Shown in pieces: positions 1 to 8,393 of a stretch of DNA of 64,000 nucleotides (the stretch's first letter is position 1; every line of letters begins with the position of its first letter). The stretch covers positions 2,328,001 through 2,392,000 of the forward strand of contig NZ_CP125652.1 in NCBI RefSeq assembly GCF_030053135.1. The letters are read 5' to 3'. Source of the DNA: Rhizobium sp. BT04 (lineage in GTDB: Bacteria > Pseudomonadota > Alphaproteobacteria > Rhizobiales > Rhizobiaceae). Below the pieces are notes generated by a model, which had not been told where the DNA came from, ran no database searches, and worked only from the letters and a program-made list of their open reading frames with translations. Position numbers and translations under genes: made by a program.

Positions 1-62
1 TTCAGGCTATCGAGAACACGATCGTGTATCTTCCCGGGAACGAGAATGGCGATGCGGGACAC
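1..62 (-). CDS. 5' end of a probable NAD-dependent 2-hydroxyacid dehydrogenase (cut by window edge)
   Basis: Only about 20 codons lie in the window. A GTG start at 62, preceded by a good AGAGGA ribosome site, opens a frame reading VSRIAILVPGKIHDRVLDSL. A short strand ending ILVPGKIH resembles the N-terminus of the catalytic domain in D-isomer 2-hydroxyacid dehydrogenases. It begins 30 bp after the stop of the LacI-type gene on the same strand, so the two are probably co-transcribed. The family name is an inference from 20 residues. Confidence 0.45.
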   Translation of the reverse strand, partial: MSRIAILVPGKIHDRVLDSL

Positions 63-91
63 GGCTTTTCCTCTTGGGTGGCGGTCTAGGG

Positions 92-1114
92 TCAGGCGCG
101 GGGCCGATGGGGGCTGGTGGACTGGCGAATGCGCATTTCCGGTTTGATCAGATGCATGCCGTCAGGTTCGTGGCTGCCGGCTAGGCGATCAAGCAGCGCC
201 CGGGCGGCCAGGCGCCCGACCTCGGCCTGGCCGTTCCAGACGGTCGTCAGCGCCGGCGTGGCGATCGAGGCCTCCTCGAGATCATCATAACCGGTGACGG
301 AAATGTCGCGTCCCGGCATCAGGCCGGCGCGCGCAATGCCGTTCATCAGCCCGATCGCCACGAGATCGTTCCAGCAGACGGCCGCCGTCGGCTTTTGCGG
401 CAGCGACAGGAAATGCACGGCGGCCTCGAAGCCGCCCTGTTTCGAGCGCGGGCCGGGAATGCGCAGGTTCGGATCGACCTCGATACCGGCCTTGCGCAAC
501 GCATTGACATAACCCTGGTAGCGGTCGCGGCCGGTGGAGGTCTGGTCCGTGCCGCCGATCATGGCGATCGAGCGGTGGCCGAGGCCGATCAGGTGGTTGG
601 TGGCAAGCGAGATGCCGTAGCTGTCGTCGCCGCGATAGGTCGGCAGGTCCTGCCCTTCCATCGAGCGGGCAACCAGGATCGCCGGCATGCCGTTTTCTTC
701 CGCCAGTTGCACGTCCTCAGGCGGCGTGCCGATCGCCGGCGACATGATGACGCCGTCGCCGCCGAGCTGCAGCAGCGTCTCGATGAAGGTGCGCTGCTTT
801 TCGACATTGTCGTAATGGTTGGACAGGATGAAGGTGTGGCGGCTGCGATCGAGCTCGCTTTCGATCGCCTTCAGGATCTCCCCGTAGAAGGGGTTCATGA
901 TGTCGTGCACGACGACGCCGATGATGCCGGAGCGCGAGGTGCGAAGACTGGCGGCGCGGCGATTGTAGATATAGCCGAGCGCGCGCGCCTGTTCCTTGAT
1001 CTTCTCCCGCGTATTGCCGGCGACGAGCGGGCTGTCGCGTAAGGCAAGCGATACGGTCGCCGTTGAAATGCCGAGCGTTTCGGCAATCGTCGAAAGCTTG
1101 ATCTTCTGGACCAC
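92..1114 (-). CDS. LacI-family transcriptional repressor
   Basis: 340 aa DNA-binding sugar-responsive repressor. Residues about 5-55 are a LacI helix-turn-helix (LSTIAETLGISTATVSLALR) with the hinge. The rest is a periplasmic-binding-protein-like effector domain with the usual GYVNALRKAG and TGYDDLEEA segments. I place the start at the GTG at 1114 because an AGGAGG site lies just upstream and the helix-turn-helix follows at once. An in-frame ATG at 1135 would add seven non-conserved residues. The truncated dehydrogenase-like gene directly downstream is a likely target. An AT-rich sequence at 1181-1202 could hold its operator. The ligand is unknown. Confidence 0.9.
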   Translation of the reverse strand: MVQKIKLSTIAETLGISTATVSLALRDSPLVAGNTREKIKEQARALGYIYNRRAASLRTSRSGIIGVVVHDIMNPFYGEILKAIESELDRSRHTFILSNHYDNVEKQRTFIETLLQLGGDGVIMSPAIGTPPEDVQLAEENGMPAILVARSMEGQDLPTYRGDDSYGISLATNHLIGLGHRSIAMIGGTDQTSTGRDRYQGYVNALRKAGIEVDPNLRIPGPRSKQGGFEAAVHFLSLPQKPTAAVCWNDLVAIGLMNGIARAGLMPGRDISVTGYDDLEEASIATPALTTVWNGQAEVGRLAARALLDRLAGSHEPDGMHLIKPEMRIRQSTSPHRPRA

Positions 1115-1178
1115 GTGTCCTCCTCCAGGCAGCACGCAAGACAGCGAGACCCCGCCGGAAAACCGGCGCGGCCCCTTA

Positions 1179-1202
1179 AAATGTTTAATTAAAAGATTTA
1201 AT
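1179..1202. promoter_or_regulatory. AT-rich candidate operator upstream of the LacI gene
   Basis: A strikingly AT-rich stretch in GC-rich DNA lies between the MarR stop and the LacI start. It contains the palindrome TTTAATTAAA (1184-1193) and a second TTTAAT 13 bp further on. Its place upstream of the lacI-type gene suggests a promoter/operator. No consensus was tested. Confidence 0.3.
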
Positions 1203-1233
1203 CGGTGGAGGCAATTCGTCTTTCAGGGAAATT

Positions 1234-1746
1234 TCAGTCTTCGTCCGGTTCTTCGATGTGAAGGGCCTCGGCCTGCAGATTGCCGTCGATCGCTTTCAGC
1301 AGCCGGACGAGATTGCGGATTTCCTTGTCGGAGAATTCCAGCGTCGCCAGCCTGTCGCAGGCAGACGCCGCCATCTCGATCGCCTGCACGCTGCCGCGGC
1401 CGAGTTCGGTGAGATAGACCTTGGTGAGTCGCGCATCCTCGGCATCGGGCTTGCGCTCGAGGAAACCCTGCGCCTCCATGCGGCCGATCGTGCGCGTCAT
1501 CGTCGGCGCCTTGACGCCGAGCTTCTGGGCAAGGCCGCCGGCCGTCATGCCGTCGCTTTCGGCGAGCGAGAGAATGACGCCGTCCTGGCCGGCATAGAGG
1601 CCGCTTTCGAGAAGGTTGCGCGACAGCACCGTACGCATGGAACGAGCCGCCTGGGTCAGCGCCGGAGAGAGGTCGACGAGCGTATACTCGGTCTGGTCCT
1701 TCTTCTTGGACTTGTTCTTTTTGCCGTCCTTATGCTTCTTTCCCAT
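1234..1746 (-). CDS. MarR-family winged-helix regulator
   Basis: 170 aa. The first 20 residues are very lysine-rich (GKKHKDGKKNKSKKK). A MarR winged helix follows: the recognition-helix region (GGLAQKLGVKAPTMTRTIGR) sits near residues 70-90 and the wing (DAEDARLTKVYLT) near 105-115. The start at 1746 has AAAGGG seven bases upstream; the in-frame ATG at 1752 lies too close to it. The gene is divergent from the creatininase-family gene at 1832 and shares an 85-bp intergenic region with it, so it may control that gene. The polybasic tail is unusual for the family and could add non-specific DNA contacts (inference). Confidence 0.9.
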   Translation of the reverse strand: MGKKHKDGKKNKSKKKDQTEYTLVDLSPALTQAARSMRTVLSRNLLESGLYAGQDGVILSLAESDGMTAGGLAQKLGVKAPTMTRTIGRMEAQGFLERKPDAEDARLTKVYLTELGRGSVQAIEMAASACDRLATLEFSDKEIRNLVRLLKAIDGNLQAEALHIEEPDED

Positions 1747-1831
1747 GGCCATCCCTTTGATCTTTAAGCCCCGGCGCCGCTGCGATATGACATTGCCCAG
1801 GATCTCGTCATAAACAAGAGGCTACGACCGG

Positions 1832-2620
1832 ATGATGACGCCTTCGCCGCGCTTCGAGGACAGCAACCCGGCCTTTGCTCCCGGCGAAGGCCGGCTGATC
1901 GCCGTGCTGCCGCTCGGCGCCCATGAGCAGCACGGCCCTCACCTGCCCTTCGAAACCGACACGCTGATTGCCGAAGGCATCGCCGGACGATTGCAGATGG
2001 CCTTGCCCGCCGGCCTGCCGGTCACCTTCCTGCCCGCCGAATCCGTCGGCTACTCCATAGAGCATATGGATGTCGAAGGAACGAAGACGCTTGCTTTCGA
2101 CGAAGCGGTCACCCGCTGGCTCGCCATCGCCGAAAACCTGGCGAAGCAGGGCATCCGCAAATTCGTGATGCTGAATGCCCATGGCGGCAATTCGCCCGTC
2201 ATGACGATCGTCGCCACCGAGGCGCGGGTCCGCTTTGCCATGCTGGCGGTGGCAACGAGCTGGACCCGCTTCGGCCTGCCGGACAGCGTGATCACCCCTG
2301 AGGAGAAGGCGATCGGCATCCATGGCGGCGATATCGAGACTTCGGTGATGCTGGCGCTTGACCCCGACAGGGTCGATATGGCGAAAGCGGCGGACTTTTC
2401 CTCGAGGCAGACGGAATTCGCCGGACGCTTCAAACATCTGCGCGCCTACGGGCCGCATGCCTTCGGCTGGAAGATGTCGGATCTCAATACCACCGGCGCA
2501 GCAGGCAATGCCGCGGCGGCGACGGCTGAAAAGGGTGAGGCGCTGATTGCGCATGCGGTGAAGGGGCTGGTCGAATTGCTGGAGGATGTCGACGCCTTCG
2601 ACGTCACGCAACTCCGCTGA
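1832..2620 (+). CDS. Creatininase-family metal-dependent amidohydrolase
   Basis: 262 aa, normal for the family. Metal-ligand motifs are visible: LPLGAHEQHGPHLP near residues 29-42 (Glu and His ligands), NAHGGN near residue 115, and HGGDIETS near residue 165. Members hydrolyse creatinine or formamide-type C-N bonds using Zn or Mn (creatininase, MftE, ArfB); the substrate here is unknown. A second ATG at codon 2 is equally possible. The gene is divergent from the MarR regulator. About 28 bp after its stop begins the Zur-like box of the zinc GTPase operon. Confidence 0.85.
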   Translation: MMTPSPRFEDSNPAFAPGEGRLIAVLPLGAHEQHGPHLPFETDTLIAEGIAGRLQMALPAGLPVTFLPAESVGYSIEHMDVEGTKTLAFDEAVTRWLAIAENLAKQGIRKFVMLNAHGGNSPVMTIVATEARVRFAMLAVATSWTRFGLPDSVITPEEKAIGIHGGDIETSVMLALDPDRVDMAKAADFSSRQTEFAGRFKHLRAYGPHAFGWKMSDLNTTGAAGNAAAATAEKGEALIAHAVKGLVELLEDVDAFDVTQLR

Positions 2621-2648
2621 AGATGGAACCTGCACCGGGCAACCGATG

Positions 2649-2664
2649 TGATCTTATAACATTA
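2649..2664. promoter_or_regulatory. Zur-like operator upstream of the CobW/WD40 operon
   Basis: TGATCTTATAACATTA is an imperfect palindrome (12 of 16 positions symmetric) built on the TTATAA core. The ATAACATTA half matches the known alphaproteobacterial Zur box (TGTTATAACATTAC type). It lies about 100 bp before a COG0523 GTPase gene, a usual Zur target induced by zinc starvation. Zur binding is inferred from the motif. Confidence 0.6.
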
Positions 2665-2766
2665 TAAAACCCTTTGAACTGCCGCGCCCATGCCATTATA
2701 TGAGACCAACCGTTCAAGCAGCCGATCCCAAGCCGCTCGGCCGCACGCCTAATCCTAGAGGTTCTC

Positions 2767-3861
2767 ATGACCGACGCGATCTCCACCCAGAAGCCCATTC
2801 CCGTCACCGTGCTCACCGGTTATCTCGGCGCCGGCAAGACGACCTTGCTCAACCGCATCCTTTCCGAAAATCACGGCAAGAAATATGCGGTCATCGTCAA
2901 TGAGTTCGGCGAAATCGGCATCGACAACGACCTGATCGTCGAGTCGGACGAAGAAATCTACGAAATGAACAATGGCTGCGTCTGTTGCACGGTGCGCGGC
3001 GACCTGATCCGCGTCGTCGAGGGCCTGATGCGCCGCCCCGGCCGCTTCGACGGCATCATCGTTGAGACGACGGGCCTCGCCGATCCGGTGCCGGTCGCCC
3101 AGACCTTCTTCATGGATGATGACGTGCGCGCCAAGACCGAGCTCGACGCCGTTGTCGCTCTGGTGGACGCCAAGCACCTGCCGCTGCGCCTGAAGGACAG
3201 CCGCGAGGCAGAGGACCAGATCGCCTTCGCCGACGTTGTCGTCATCAACAAGAGCGACCTCGTCACCCCGGAAGAACTTGATGTGATCGAGGACATCGTC
3301 CGTGCCATCAACCCGGCCGCCCGCGTCTACAAGACCAGCCGCTCCGGCGTCGACCTTGCCCGCGTGCTCGACCAGGGCGCCTTCAACCTGGAGCGCGCGC
3401 TCGAAAACGATCCGCATTTCCTGGAACATGGCCATGACGACCATGTCTGCGGGCCGGACTGCGATCACGACCACCACCATCATGATCACGATCATCACCA
3501 CGGGCACGACCATCATGACCATGGCGCCCATAACCACGGTGCAATGTCGGCGATCCATGATGTGACGGTGCAGTCGGTGTCGCTGCGCGGCGGTCAGATG
3601 AACCCGGAGCGCTTCTTCCCCTGGATCCAGAAGGTCACCCAGACACAGGGGCCGAATATTCTCCGTCTCAAGGGCATCATCGCCTTCAAGGACGATCCCG
3701 AGCGTTACGTCGTTCAGGGCGTGCACATGATCATCGAGGGCGATCACCAGCGGCCATGGAAGGAAGGCGAAAAGCATGAAAGCCGTCTCGTCTTCATCGG
3801 CCGCGATCTCGACCGCGAAAAGCTCGAAGCCTCCTTCAAGGCCTGCGAGGCAGCCGTCTGA
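2767..3861 (+). CDS. CobW/COG0523 zinc-chaperone GTPase
   Basis: 364 aa G3E P-loop GTPase. Visible motifs are Walker [10 protein letters not shown] (18-26), the metal-binding CVCC (71-74) following NNG, the guanine-specificity motif NKSD (about 161-164), a histidine/aspartate-rich metal-buffering stretch at about 221-258, and a C-terminal CobW_C domain. COG0523 proteins pass Zn(II), or other metals, to client enzymes when metal is scarce. The Zur-like box upstream, the His-rich loop and the absence of cobalamin genes point to a zinc role (ZigA/YciC type) and not cobalamin synthesis. The stop overlaps the start of the WD40 gene by one base (TGATG), so the two are translationally coupled. Confidence 0.92.
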   Translation: MTDAISTQKPIPVTVLTGYLGAGKTTLLNRILSENHGKKYAVIVNEFGEIGIDNDLIVESDEEIYEMNNGCVCCTVRGDLIRVVEGLMRRPGRFDGIIVETTGLADPVPVAQTFFMDDDVRAKTELDAVVALVDAKHLPLRLKDSREAEDQIAFADVVVINKSDLVTPEELDVIEDIVRAINPAARVYKTSRSGVDLARVLDQGAFNLERALENDPHFLEHGHDDHVCGPDCDHDHHHHDHDHHHGHDHHDHGAHNHGAMSAIHDVTVQSVSLRGGQMNPERFFPWIQKVTQTQGPNILRLKGIIAFKDDPERYVVQGVHMIIEGDHQRPWKEGEKHESRLVFIGRDLDREKLEASFKACEAAV

Positions 3862-4850
3862 TGCCGACAGTTGCACCGCTTGATCTCGACGGCCATGTTC
3901 TGGCCGTCGAATTTTTAGGTGATGTCCCTTTCTTCGCGAATGCAAACGGCACGTTTCACCGGCTGGATGGCGGCGACAGGGTCTGCGAAGCCCACCAAGG
4001 CATGCTCACCGTCATCCGCGATCCCTATAGCGAGAGCCTGATCTCGGGCGGCGAGGACGGCAAGGTGCTGCGCATCGCCGCCGATGGCAGCGTCAGCGAG
4101 ATCGCCACGGCGCCGCGCAAGTGGATTTCGCAGGTCGCAGCCGGCCCGCAGGGCGCCGTTGCCTATTCCTACGGCAAGAGTTCGCTGGTGCGTCTTGCCG
4201 ATGGCACGACCAAGGAATTCCCCGAGGAGCGCACCGTCGAAGGCCTTGCCTTCGCGCCGAAAGGCCTGCGCATCGCGGCGGCGCGTTATAACGGCGTGTC
4301 ATTGCACTGGGTTGGCATGAGCGCCAAGCCGGTCGATCTTGAATGGAAGGGTGCGCATACCGGCGTCACCTTCTCGCCAGATGGTAATTTCCTCGTCACC
4401 TCGATGCAGGAAAATGCGCTGCACGGCTGGAAACTCGACAGCAAGCCGGGTGCCGAGGCTCGCCACATGCGCATGACCGGCTACCCTGCCAAGGTGAAAT
4501 CGCTCTCCTGGTCGGTCAAGGGCAAGTGGCTCGCCTCTTCGGGCGCGCCGGCGGCCATCGTCTGGCCGTTCCAGGGCAAGGACGGGCCGATGGGCAAGGC
4601 GCCGCTCGAACTCGGCACTCGCGCCAATATCATGGCGACCGCGGTGAAATTCCATCCGCTGGAGGATATCCTCGCCATCGGCTTCATCGACGGCATGATT
4701 CTGGCCGTGCGCATCGCCGACAGCAAGGAGGCGCTGCTGCGTCGCCCCGGCAAGGGCGCAGTCACGGCGATGAGCTGGAGCAAGGACGGCAAGCTGCTCG
4801 CCTTCGCCTCCGAAGCCGGCGATTGCGGCGTCGTCGATATTTCGGCCTGA
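3861..4850 (+). CDS. WD40-repeat beta-propeller protein, partner of the CobW GTPase
   Basis: 329 aa protein of repeated WD40-like blades: YSESLISGGEDGKVLRIAADG, GVTFSPDGNFLVTSMQENA, VKSLSWSVKGKWLASSG and MSWSKDGKLLAFASEAGD. No signal peptide is visible, so it should be cytoplasmic. Its start overlaps the cobW stop by one base, so the products are made together and it is presumably under the same zinc control. It may act as a scaffold for the GTPase or its client (inference). Its biochemical role is unknown. Confidence 0.85.
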   Translation: MPTVAPLDLDGHVLAVEFLGDVPFFANANGTFHRLDGGDRVCEAHQGMLTVIRDPYSESLISGGEDGKVLRIAADGSVSEIATAPRKWISQVAAGPQGAVAYSYGKSSLVRLADGTTKEFPEERTVEGLAFAPKGLRIAAARYNGVSLHWVGMSAKPVDLEWKGAHTGVTFSPDGNFLVTSMQENALHGWKLDSKPGAEARHMRMTGYPAKVKSLSWSVKGKWLASSGAPAAIVWPFQGKDGPMGKAPLELGTRANIMATAVKFHPLEDILAIGFIDGMILAVRIADSKEALLRRPGKGAVTAMSWSKDGKLLAFASEAGDCGVVDISA

Positions 4851-4865
4851 GCTATATTGGCGGCA

Positions 4866-5363
4866 ATGGACGACCCCCCGACGGAAGCTGAGATCGTAGC
4901 GCTCTCGTCCGATCACATGCAGGCGGCCGCAGCGATCAGGCGTGTCGCCCTGTGGCAGCGGCTCCCCTGGCTGCCGGATCTGCATACGCCTTGGGAAGAT
5001 GAGCAGTACTGGCGCATGCACCTGCTGCCGAACTGCACGATATTAGGTGCCGCCATGGGCAACCGGCTCATCGGCGTCATCGCCTATGGCGACAACTGGA
5101 TAGAGCAGCTCTATATCCTCCCCGACTTTCAAGGCATGGGCATCGGCTCTCTGCTTCTCGGCTGCGCCAAGGAGGAGATGGGCGAGATCAGGCTCTGGAC
5201 GTTCCAGCGTAATATCGGCGCACGTGCTTTCTACGAACGCCACGGTTTTGCCGCCGCGGAGGAGACCGACGGCGCCGATAACGAGGAAAGAGAGCCGGAT
5301 GTGCTGTATCATTGGCGCCGGCTTCCGGAATTGACGCCGGTCCTGCAGCCGTCAGATGGCTAG
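4866..5363 (+). CDS. GNAT-family N-acetyltransferase
   Basis: 165 aa. The acetyl-CoA-binding signature is clear: IEQLYILPDFQGMGIGSLLL near residues 80-100 (the Q-x-x-G-x-G loop), followed by NIGARAFYERHGF near 118-130. I use the ATG at 4866; an in-frame TTG at 4857 would add three residues. The gene starts 15 bp after the WD40 stop and may be the third gene of the zinc operon. The substrate is unknown. Confidence 0.85.
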   Translation: MDDPPTEAEIVALSSDHMQAAAAIRRVALWQRLPWLPDLHTPWEDEQYWRMHLLPNCTILGAAMGNRLIGVIAYGDNWIEQLYILPDFQGMGIGSLLLGCAKEEMGEIRLWTFQRNIGARAFYERHGFAAAEETDGADNEEREPDVLYHWRRLPELTPVLQPSDG

Positions 5364-5455
5364 ATTATCAGGGCTTGCCAAATGCCTTGCCCGGGCGAAA
5401 CATGAACTGCACGCAGCGGGCGCTTGCGCCGCCGTCGCTGACAAAGGAAACGGAA

Positions 5456-6274
5456 ATGGCGAAATCAACCGGCCTCGGTTTGGCCGAGCAACAGCCGCAG
5501 CCTTTGGGCGGCGCATCGGTCTGGGCCGTGATCCGCACCGAGGCGGCCGAGCTTGCCGCACGCGAGCCGATCTTGCGGCGGCTGCTTGCCGCGGAGGTAA
5601 CGGACGCCGCCGACAACAAGGAGATCATTGCCCGTGTTCTGGCCGCGCGGCTTTGCGTGGCCCAGGTGGAAACGGGCAATCTGTTTGATCTCATCCTCTC
5701 CACACTGAACGACGATATCATGCGAAAGGTCGAGGCCGATCTCGCAGCCGTGCGCGAGCGCGATCCGGCCTGCACGACGTTTCTGCACGCGCTTCTGAAC
5801 CTCAAGGGCTTTCATGCGCTTGAGACGCATCGCATCGCCCATACACTCTGGAACGCCGGCCGGCCGGAGATCGCCAGCTGGCTCGCCAATCTCGCCTCGC
5901 TGGTCTTCGGCCCGGATATCCACCCCGCCGCCCGGATCGGCGCTTCCATCATGCTCGACCACGGCTCGGGCATCGTCATCGGCGAAACGGCTGTCATCGA
6001 GGATGAAGTCTCGATCCTGCAGAATGTCACGCTAGGCGGCACCGGCAAAGAAACCGGCGACCGCCACCCGAAGATCCGCCACGGCGTGATGATCGGCGCC
6101 GGCGCCAAGATCCTCGGCAATATCGAGATCGGCGCCTTCAGCAAGGTTGCCGCCGGCAGCGTCGTGCTGAAGCCGGTCCCCGAGCATTGCACGGTCGCCG
6201 GCGTGCCGGCAACACTCGTGCGCGTCCACCGCGCCGACGAAATCCCAGCAGAGACGATGGATCAGAATATCTAG
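5456..6274 (+). CDS. cysE: Serine O-acetyltransferase (CysE)
   Basis: 272 aa, the family's usual length. It acetylates L-serine with acetyl-CoA to O-acetylserine, the carbon acceptor for cysteine synthesis. The N-terminal helical domain (residues about 20-140, SATase_N) is followed by a left-handed beta-helix of hexapeptide repeats. The catalytic region LDHGSGIVIGE and the loop GGTGKETGDRHPKI are intact. The start at 5456 is chosen for AAGGAA eight bases upstream; an ATG at 5402 in the same frame would add 18 residues unlike CysE. Feedback inhibition by cysteine is normal for the family and cannot be judged from sequence. Confidence 0.95.
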   Translation: MAKSTGLGLAEQQPQPLGGASVWAVIRTEAAELAAREPILRRLLAAEVTDAADNKEIIARVLAARLCVAQVETGNLFDLILSTLNDDIMRKVEADLAAVRERDPACTTFLHALLNLKGFHALETHRIAHTLWNAGRPEIASWLANLASLVFGPDIHPAARIGASIMLDHGSGIVIGETAVIEDEVSILQNVTLGGTGKETGDRHPKIRHGVMIGAGAKILGNIEIGAFSKVAAGSVVLKPVPEHCTVAGVPATLVRVHRADEIPAETMDQNI

Positions 6275-6284
6275 AGCAGATCCT
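6270..6284. repeat. 15-mer shared with the IS630 remnant (copy 1)
   Basis: TCTAGAGCAGATCCT occurs here, overlapping the cysE stop, and again at 14391-14405 next to the IS630-type remnant. It may be an IS end or part of a rhizobial palindromic element. Only these two copies were noticed by eye. Confidence 0.35.
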
Positions 6285-6513
6285 CTGATCGACGAATCGA
6301 TTGCGATGCGACGACGGAGCTCGAAGCTGTTTCAACATCCACGGCTCAGGCCAGTTTGGACAACGGAAACGGGAAAAATTCGCCAGTCGGACACTTTTCA
6401 ATCAACGAGAGTTCGGTATTTTGAGCGCATGCTTTCGAAAGCGCGTCTCGGAGCAAGAACGGTTGCAGGCGCCAGCTTCGCGACCGGTCAGGGTCTGTTG
6501 AATGGAATGACGA

Positions 6514-7416
6514 ATGGCACCCGATCACATCGTTGACGCAATTACGATTTCCGGGGTGGAAAAGAAGTTTGGACGCGGACGGCAAGCAGTGATTGCTCTT
6601 GATGGGCTGTCGCTGCGTATTCCGCGTGGAAAGATATTCGGTCTGCTTGGCCCAAACGGCGCCGGCAAGAGCACGTTGTTACGGATCATCGCTGGCCTCG
6701 TCCGGCAAGACAAGGGAAGCGTCGAATTGTTCGGCCGCCGCCCGGACCAGGCTTCCCGGCGCAGGGTCGGCATGCTGATCGAGGCGCCGACCATCTATCC
6801 GTTCCTGACCGCACGAGAGCATCTGCGCATGCTGGGATCATATTCGGAAAGGCGCCTGCACGTCGACGCTGTCCTTCGACGTGTGGGGATATTTGCTGCG
6901 GCAGACAAAAAGGCGGGAGAGTTCTCGCTGGGAATGAAGCAGCGGCTCGGGATTGCATGCACGCTGATTTCCAGACCCGATGCCATCATCCTCGACGAGC
7001 CCACGAACGGCCTCGACCCAGACGGCATCCTGCAAATGCGGGCTCTCTTGAGAGAATTGGCAGAACAAGATGGAACAACGGTTCTCTTTTCCAGCCATCT
7101 CCTTGATGAGGTCGAGCGCGTCTGCGATCACATCGCGATCTTGCGGCAAGGCCGGGTCGTCGTTGAAGGAGATGTTGCCCATCTCCTCGATCGGGAAGGA
7201 CGGTTTTGGCTCGATGTCGATCGACCGGCAGAGATCGTCGACCGCCTCGGCGCGATTGCCGAGCTTGCCGATGGCGGCCTCTATGTCCGGCTCGAGCGCA
7301 AACATATCCCAGATCTCCTGAGATCCATCGTTTCTGCGGATATCAAGGTGTATGAAGCGAAATGGGTGAAGCCGGACCTGGAAACTGTGTTCTTGTCCCA
7401 GACGAGGAATGATTGA
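6514..7416 (+). CDS. ABC transporter ATP-binding protein (BcrA/CcmA type)
   Basis: 300 aa. Walker A is GPNGAGKST (about 49-57), the signature is FSLGMKQR (about 138-145), Walker B is IILDEPTNG, and the H-loop is SSHLLDEVER. The long C-terminal part after residue 220 is typical of ATPases serving ABC-2 exporters for peptides or antibiotics (BcrA-like). Translation probably starts at 6514, although the ribosome site is weak. It is coupled to the permease gene by TGATG overlap. Base composition is somewhat less GC-rich than in the neighbouring genes, which could indicate acquisition. The substrate is unknown. Confidence 0.88.
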   Translation: MAPDHIVDAITISGVEKKFGRGRQAVIALDGLSLRIPRGKIFGLLGPNGAGKSTLLRIIAGLVRQDKGSVELFGRRPDQASRRRVGMLIEAPTIYPFLTAREHLRMLGSYSERRLHVDAVLRRVGIFAAADKKAGEFSLGMKQRLGIACTLISRPDAIILDEPTNGLDPDGILQMRALLRELAEQDGTTVLFSSHLLDEVERVCDHIAILRQGRVVVEGDVAHLLDREGRFWLDVDRPAEIVDRLGAIAELADGGLYVRLERKHIPDLLRSIVSADIKVYEAKWVKPDLETVFLSQTRND

Positions 7417-8216
7417 TGACAGGCCTCGTTCGCTTCGAGCTGCTAAAGCTTGCCAGACAGCCGGCGCTGCTTTTCTGGGGGTTCTTTTTCGTCCCGTTGG
7501 CGGTGACGGTGTTCAAACTGTTCCTGATCTTATTCATCGTCATACGGTCACTCCAGTCTCCGGCAACGGGATCCGATTTGATCCTCGCAGCAGCCAAGTC
7601 GCTCAGCATCTCCGGAAACTCGCTGGCGCAGCTCTTGTTTGCAATCGGCATAGCGGGCGTGTTTCACCTTGAATATCGTCTGGCGACCTGGCGCCTCGTG
7701 GTGCCGAGAGCGTCACGGGTTTCGATTTGGCTTGCCAAATTCCTGACCTGTCTCTTTTGCATTTTCATCAGCCTGTCCGTGCTTGTGCTTGGCGACTTTT
7801 CGGTTGATATCGTCGCGGCTTTCACCAGCCCCGGTTCGTCATCGCTGGAAATCCATCCTGATAGCGTTCAGATGCTGATCATCTCGTCGGCAATTGCCAC
7901 GATGGAACTGACCGTCTTGATTGCGCTCGTTTCGGCAATGGCGATCCTCACACGCTCATTGATTGCAGCGGTCCTGCCGGCCTTCATGCTCGCAATCGTT
8001 TCGTCAATCATGCAAGTCTATCTGGGAACAACGACATCTCCCGTCCCATTGCCCGCGTTCAGCGCAGAAATGCTGCGGACATGGTTGTTTGACCAAAGCC
8101 GCGACGTCACTGACGCCTATGCATGGAGCGGACTTGCGATTTTGACATTATGGCTCCTTGTGGGAATTGCGATTGGGTCAATCGGCTTTGCAAGGCAGCA
8201 ATTGTATTCCGAGTGA
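7416..8216 (+). CDS. ABC-2 type transporter permease
   Basis: 266 aa hydrophobic protein with about six membrane segments (for example residues 18-45, 95-125, 145-170 and 180-200). An N-terminal LVRFELLKLARQPALLFWG start is typical of ABC-2 permeases such as BcrB. The ATG at 7416 overlaps the ATPase stop (TGATG); an in-frame TTG at 7413 is less likely. With the preceding ATPase it forms a complete two-gene exporter. No regulator or biosynthesis gene lies beside it. Confidence 0.82.
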   Translation: MTGLVRFELLKLARQPALLFWGFFFVPLAVTVFKLFLILFIVIRSLQSPATGSDLILAAAKSLSISGNSLAQLLFAIGIAGVFHLEYRLATWRLVVPRASRVSIWLAKFLTCLFCIFISLSVLVLGDFSVDIVAAFTSPGSSSLEIHPDSVQMLIISSAIATMELTVLIALVSAMAILTRSLIAAVLPAFMLAIVSSIMQVYLGTTTSPVPLPAFSAEMLRTWLFDQSRDVTDAYAWSGLAILTLWLLVGIAIGSIGFARQQLYSE

Positions 8217-8393
8217 GCTATTGATGTGGGTGAGGACCTGCCGCAGACCGCTCCAAGGGCTGGTCGAACGCATGCCATTTTGTGAAACTGATGAGTTGCC
8301 ACGAGTGCGTAGCTTGTAACAATGCGATGCTCTTGAGAGGACTCGAGCTGCAGGCCGGACGGATCGCTCCGAGATAGGAGACTCACCCCTTCT

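Noticed and set aside
2755..3945. 396-codon minus-strand frame opposite cobW with a Met/Val-rich centre
   Set aside because: The odd composition is the reverse complement of the His-rich loop; no start context.
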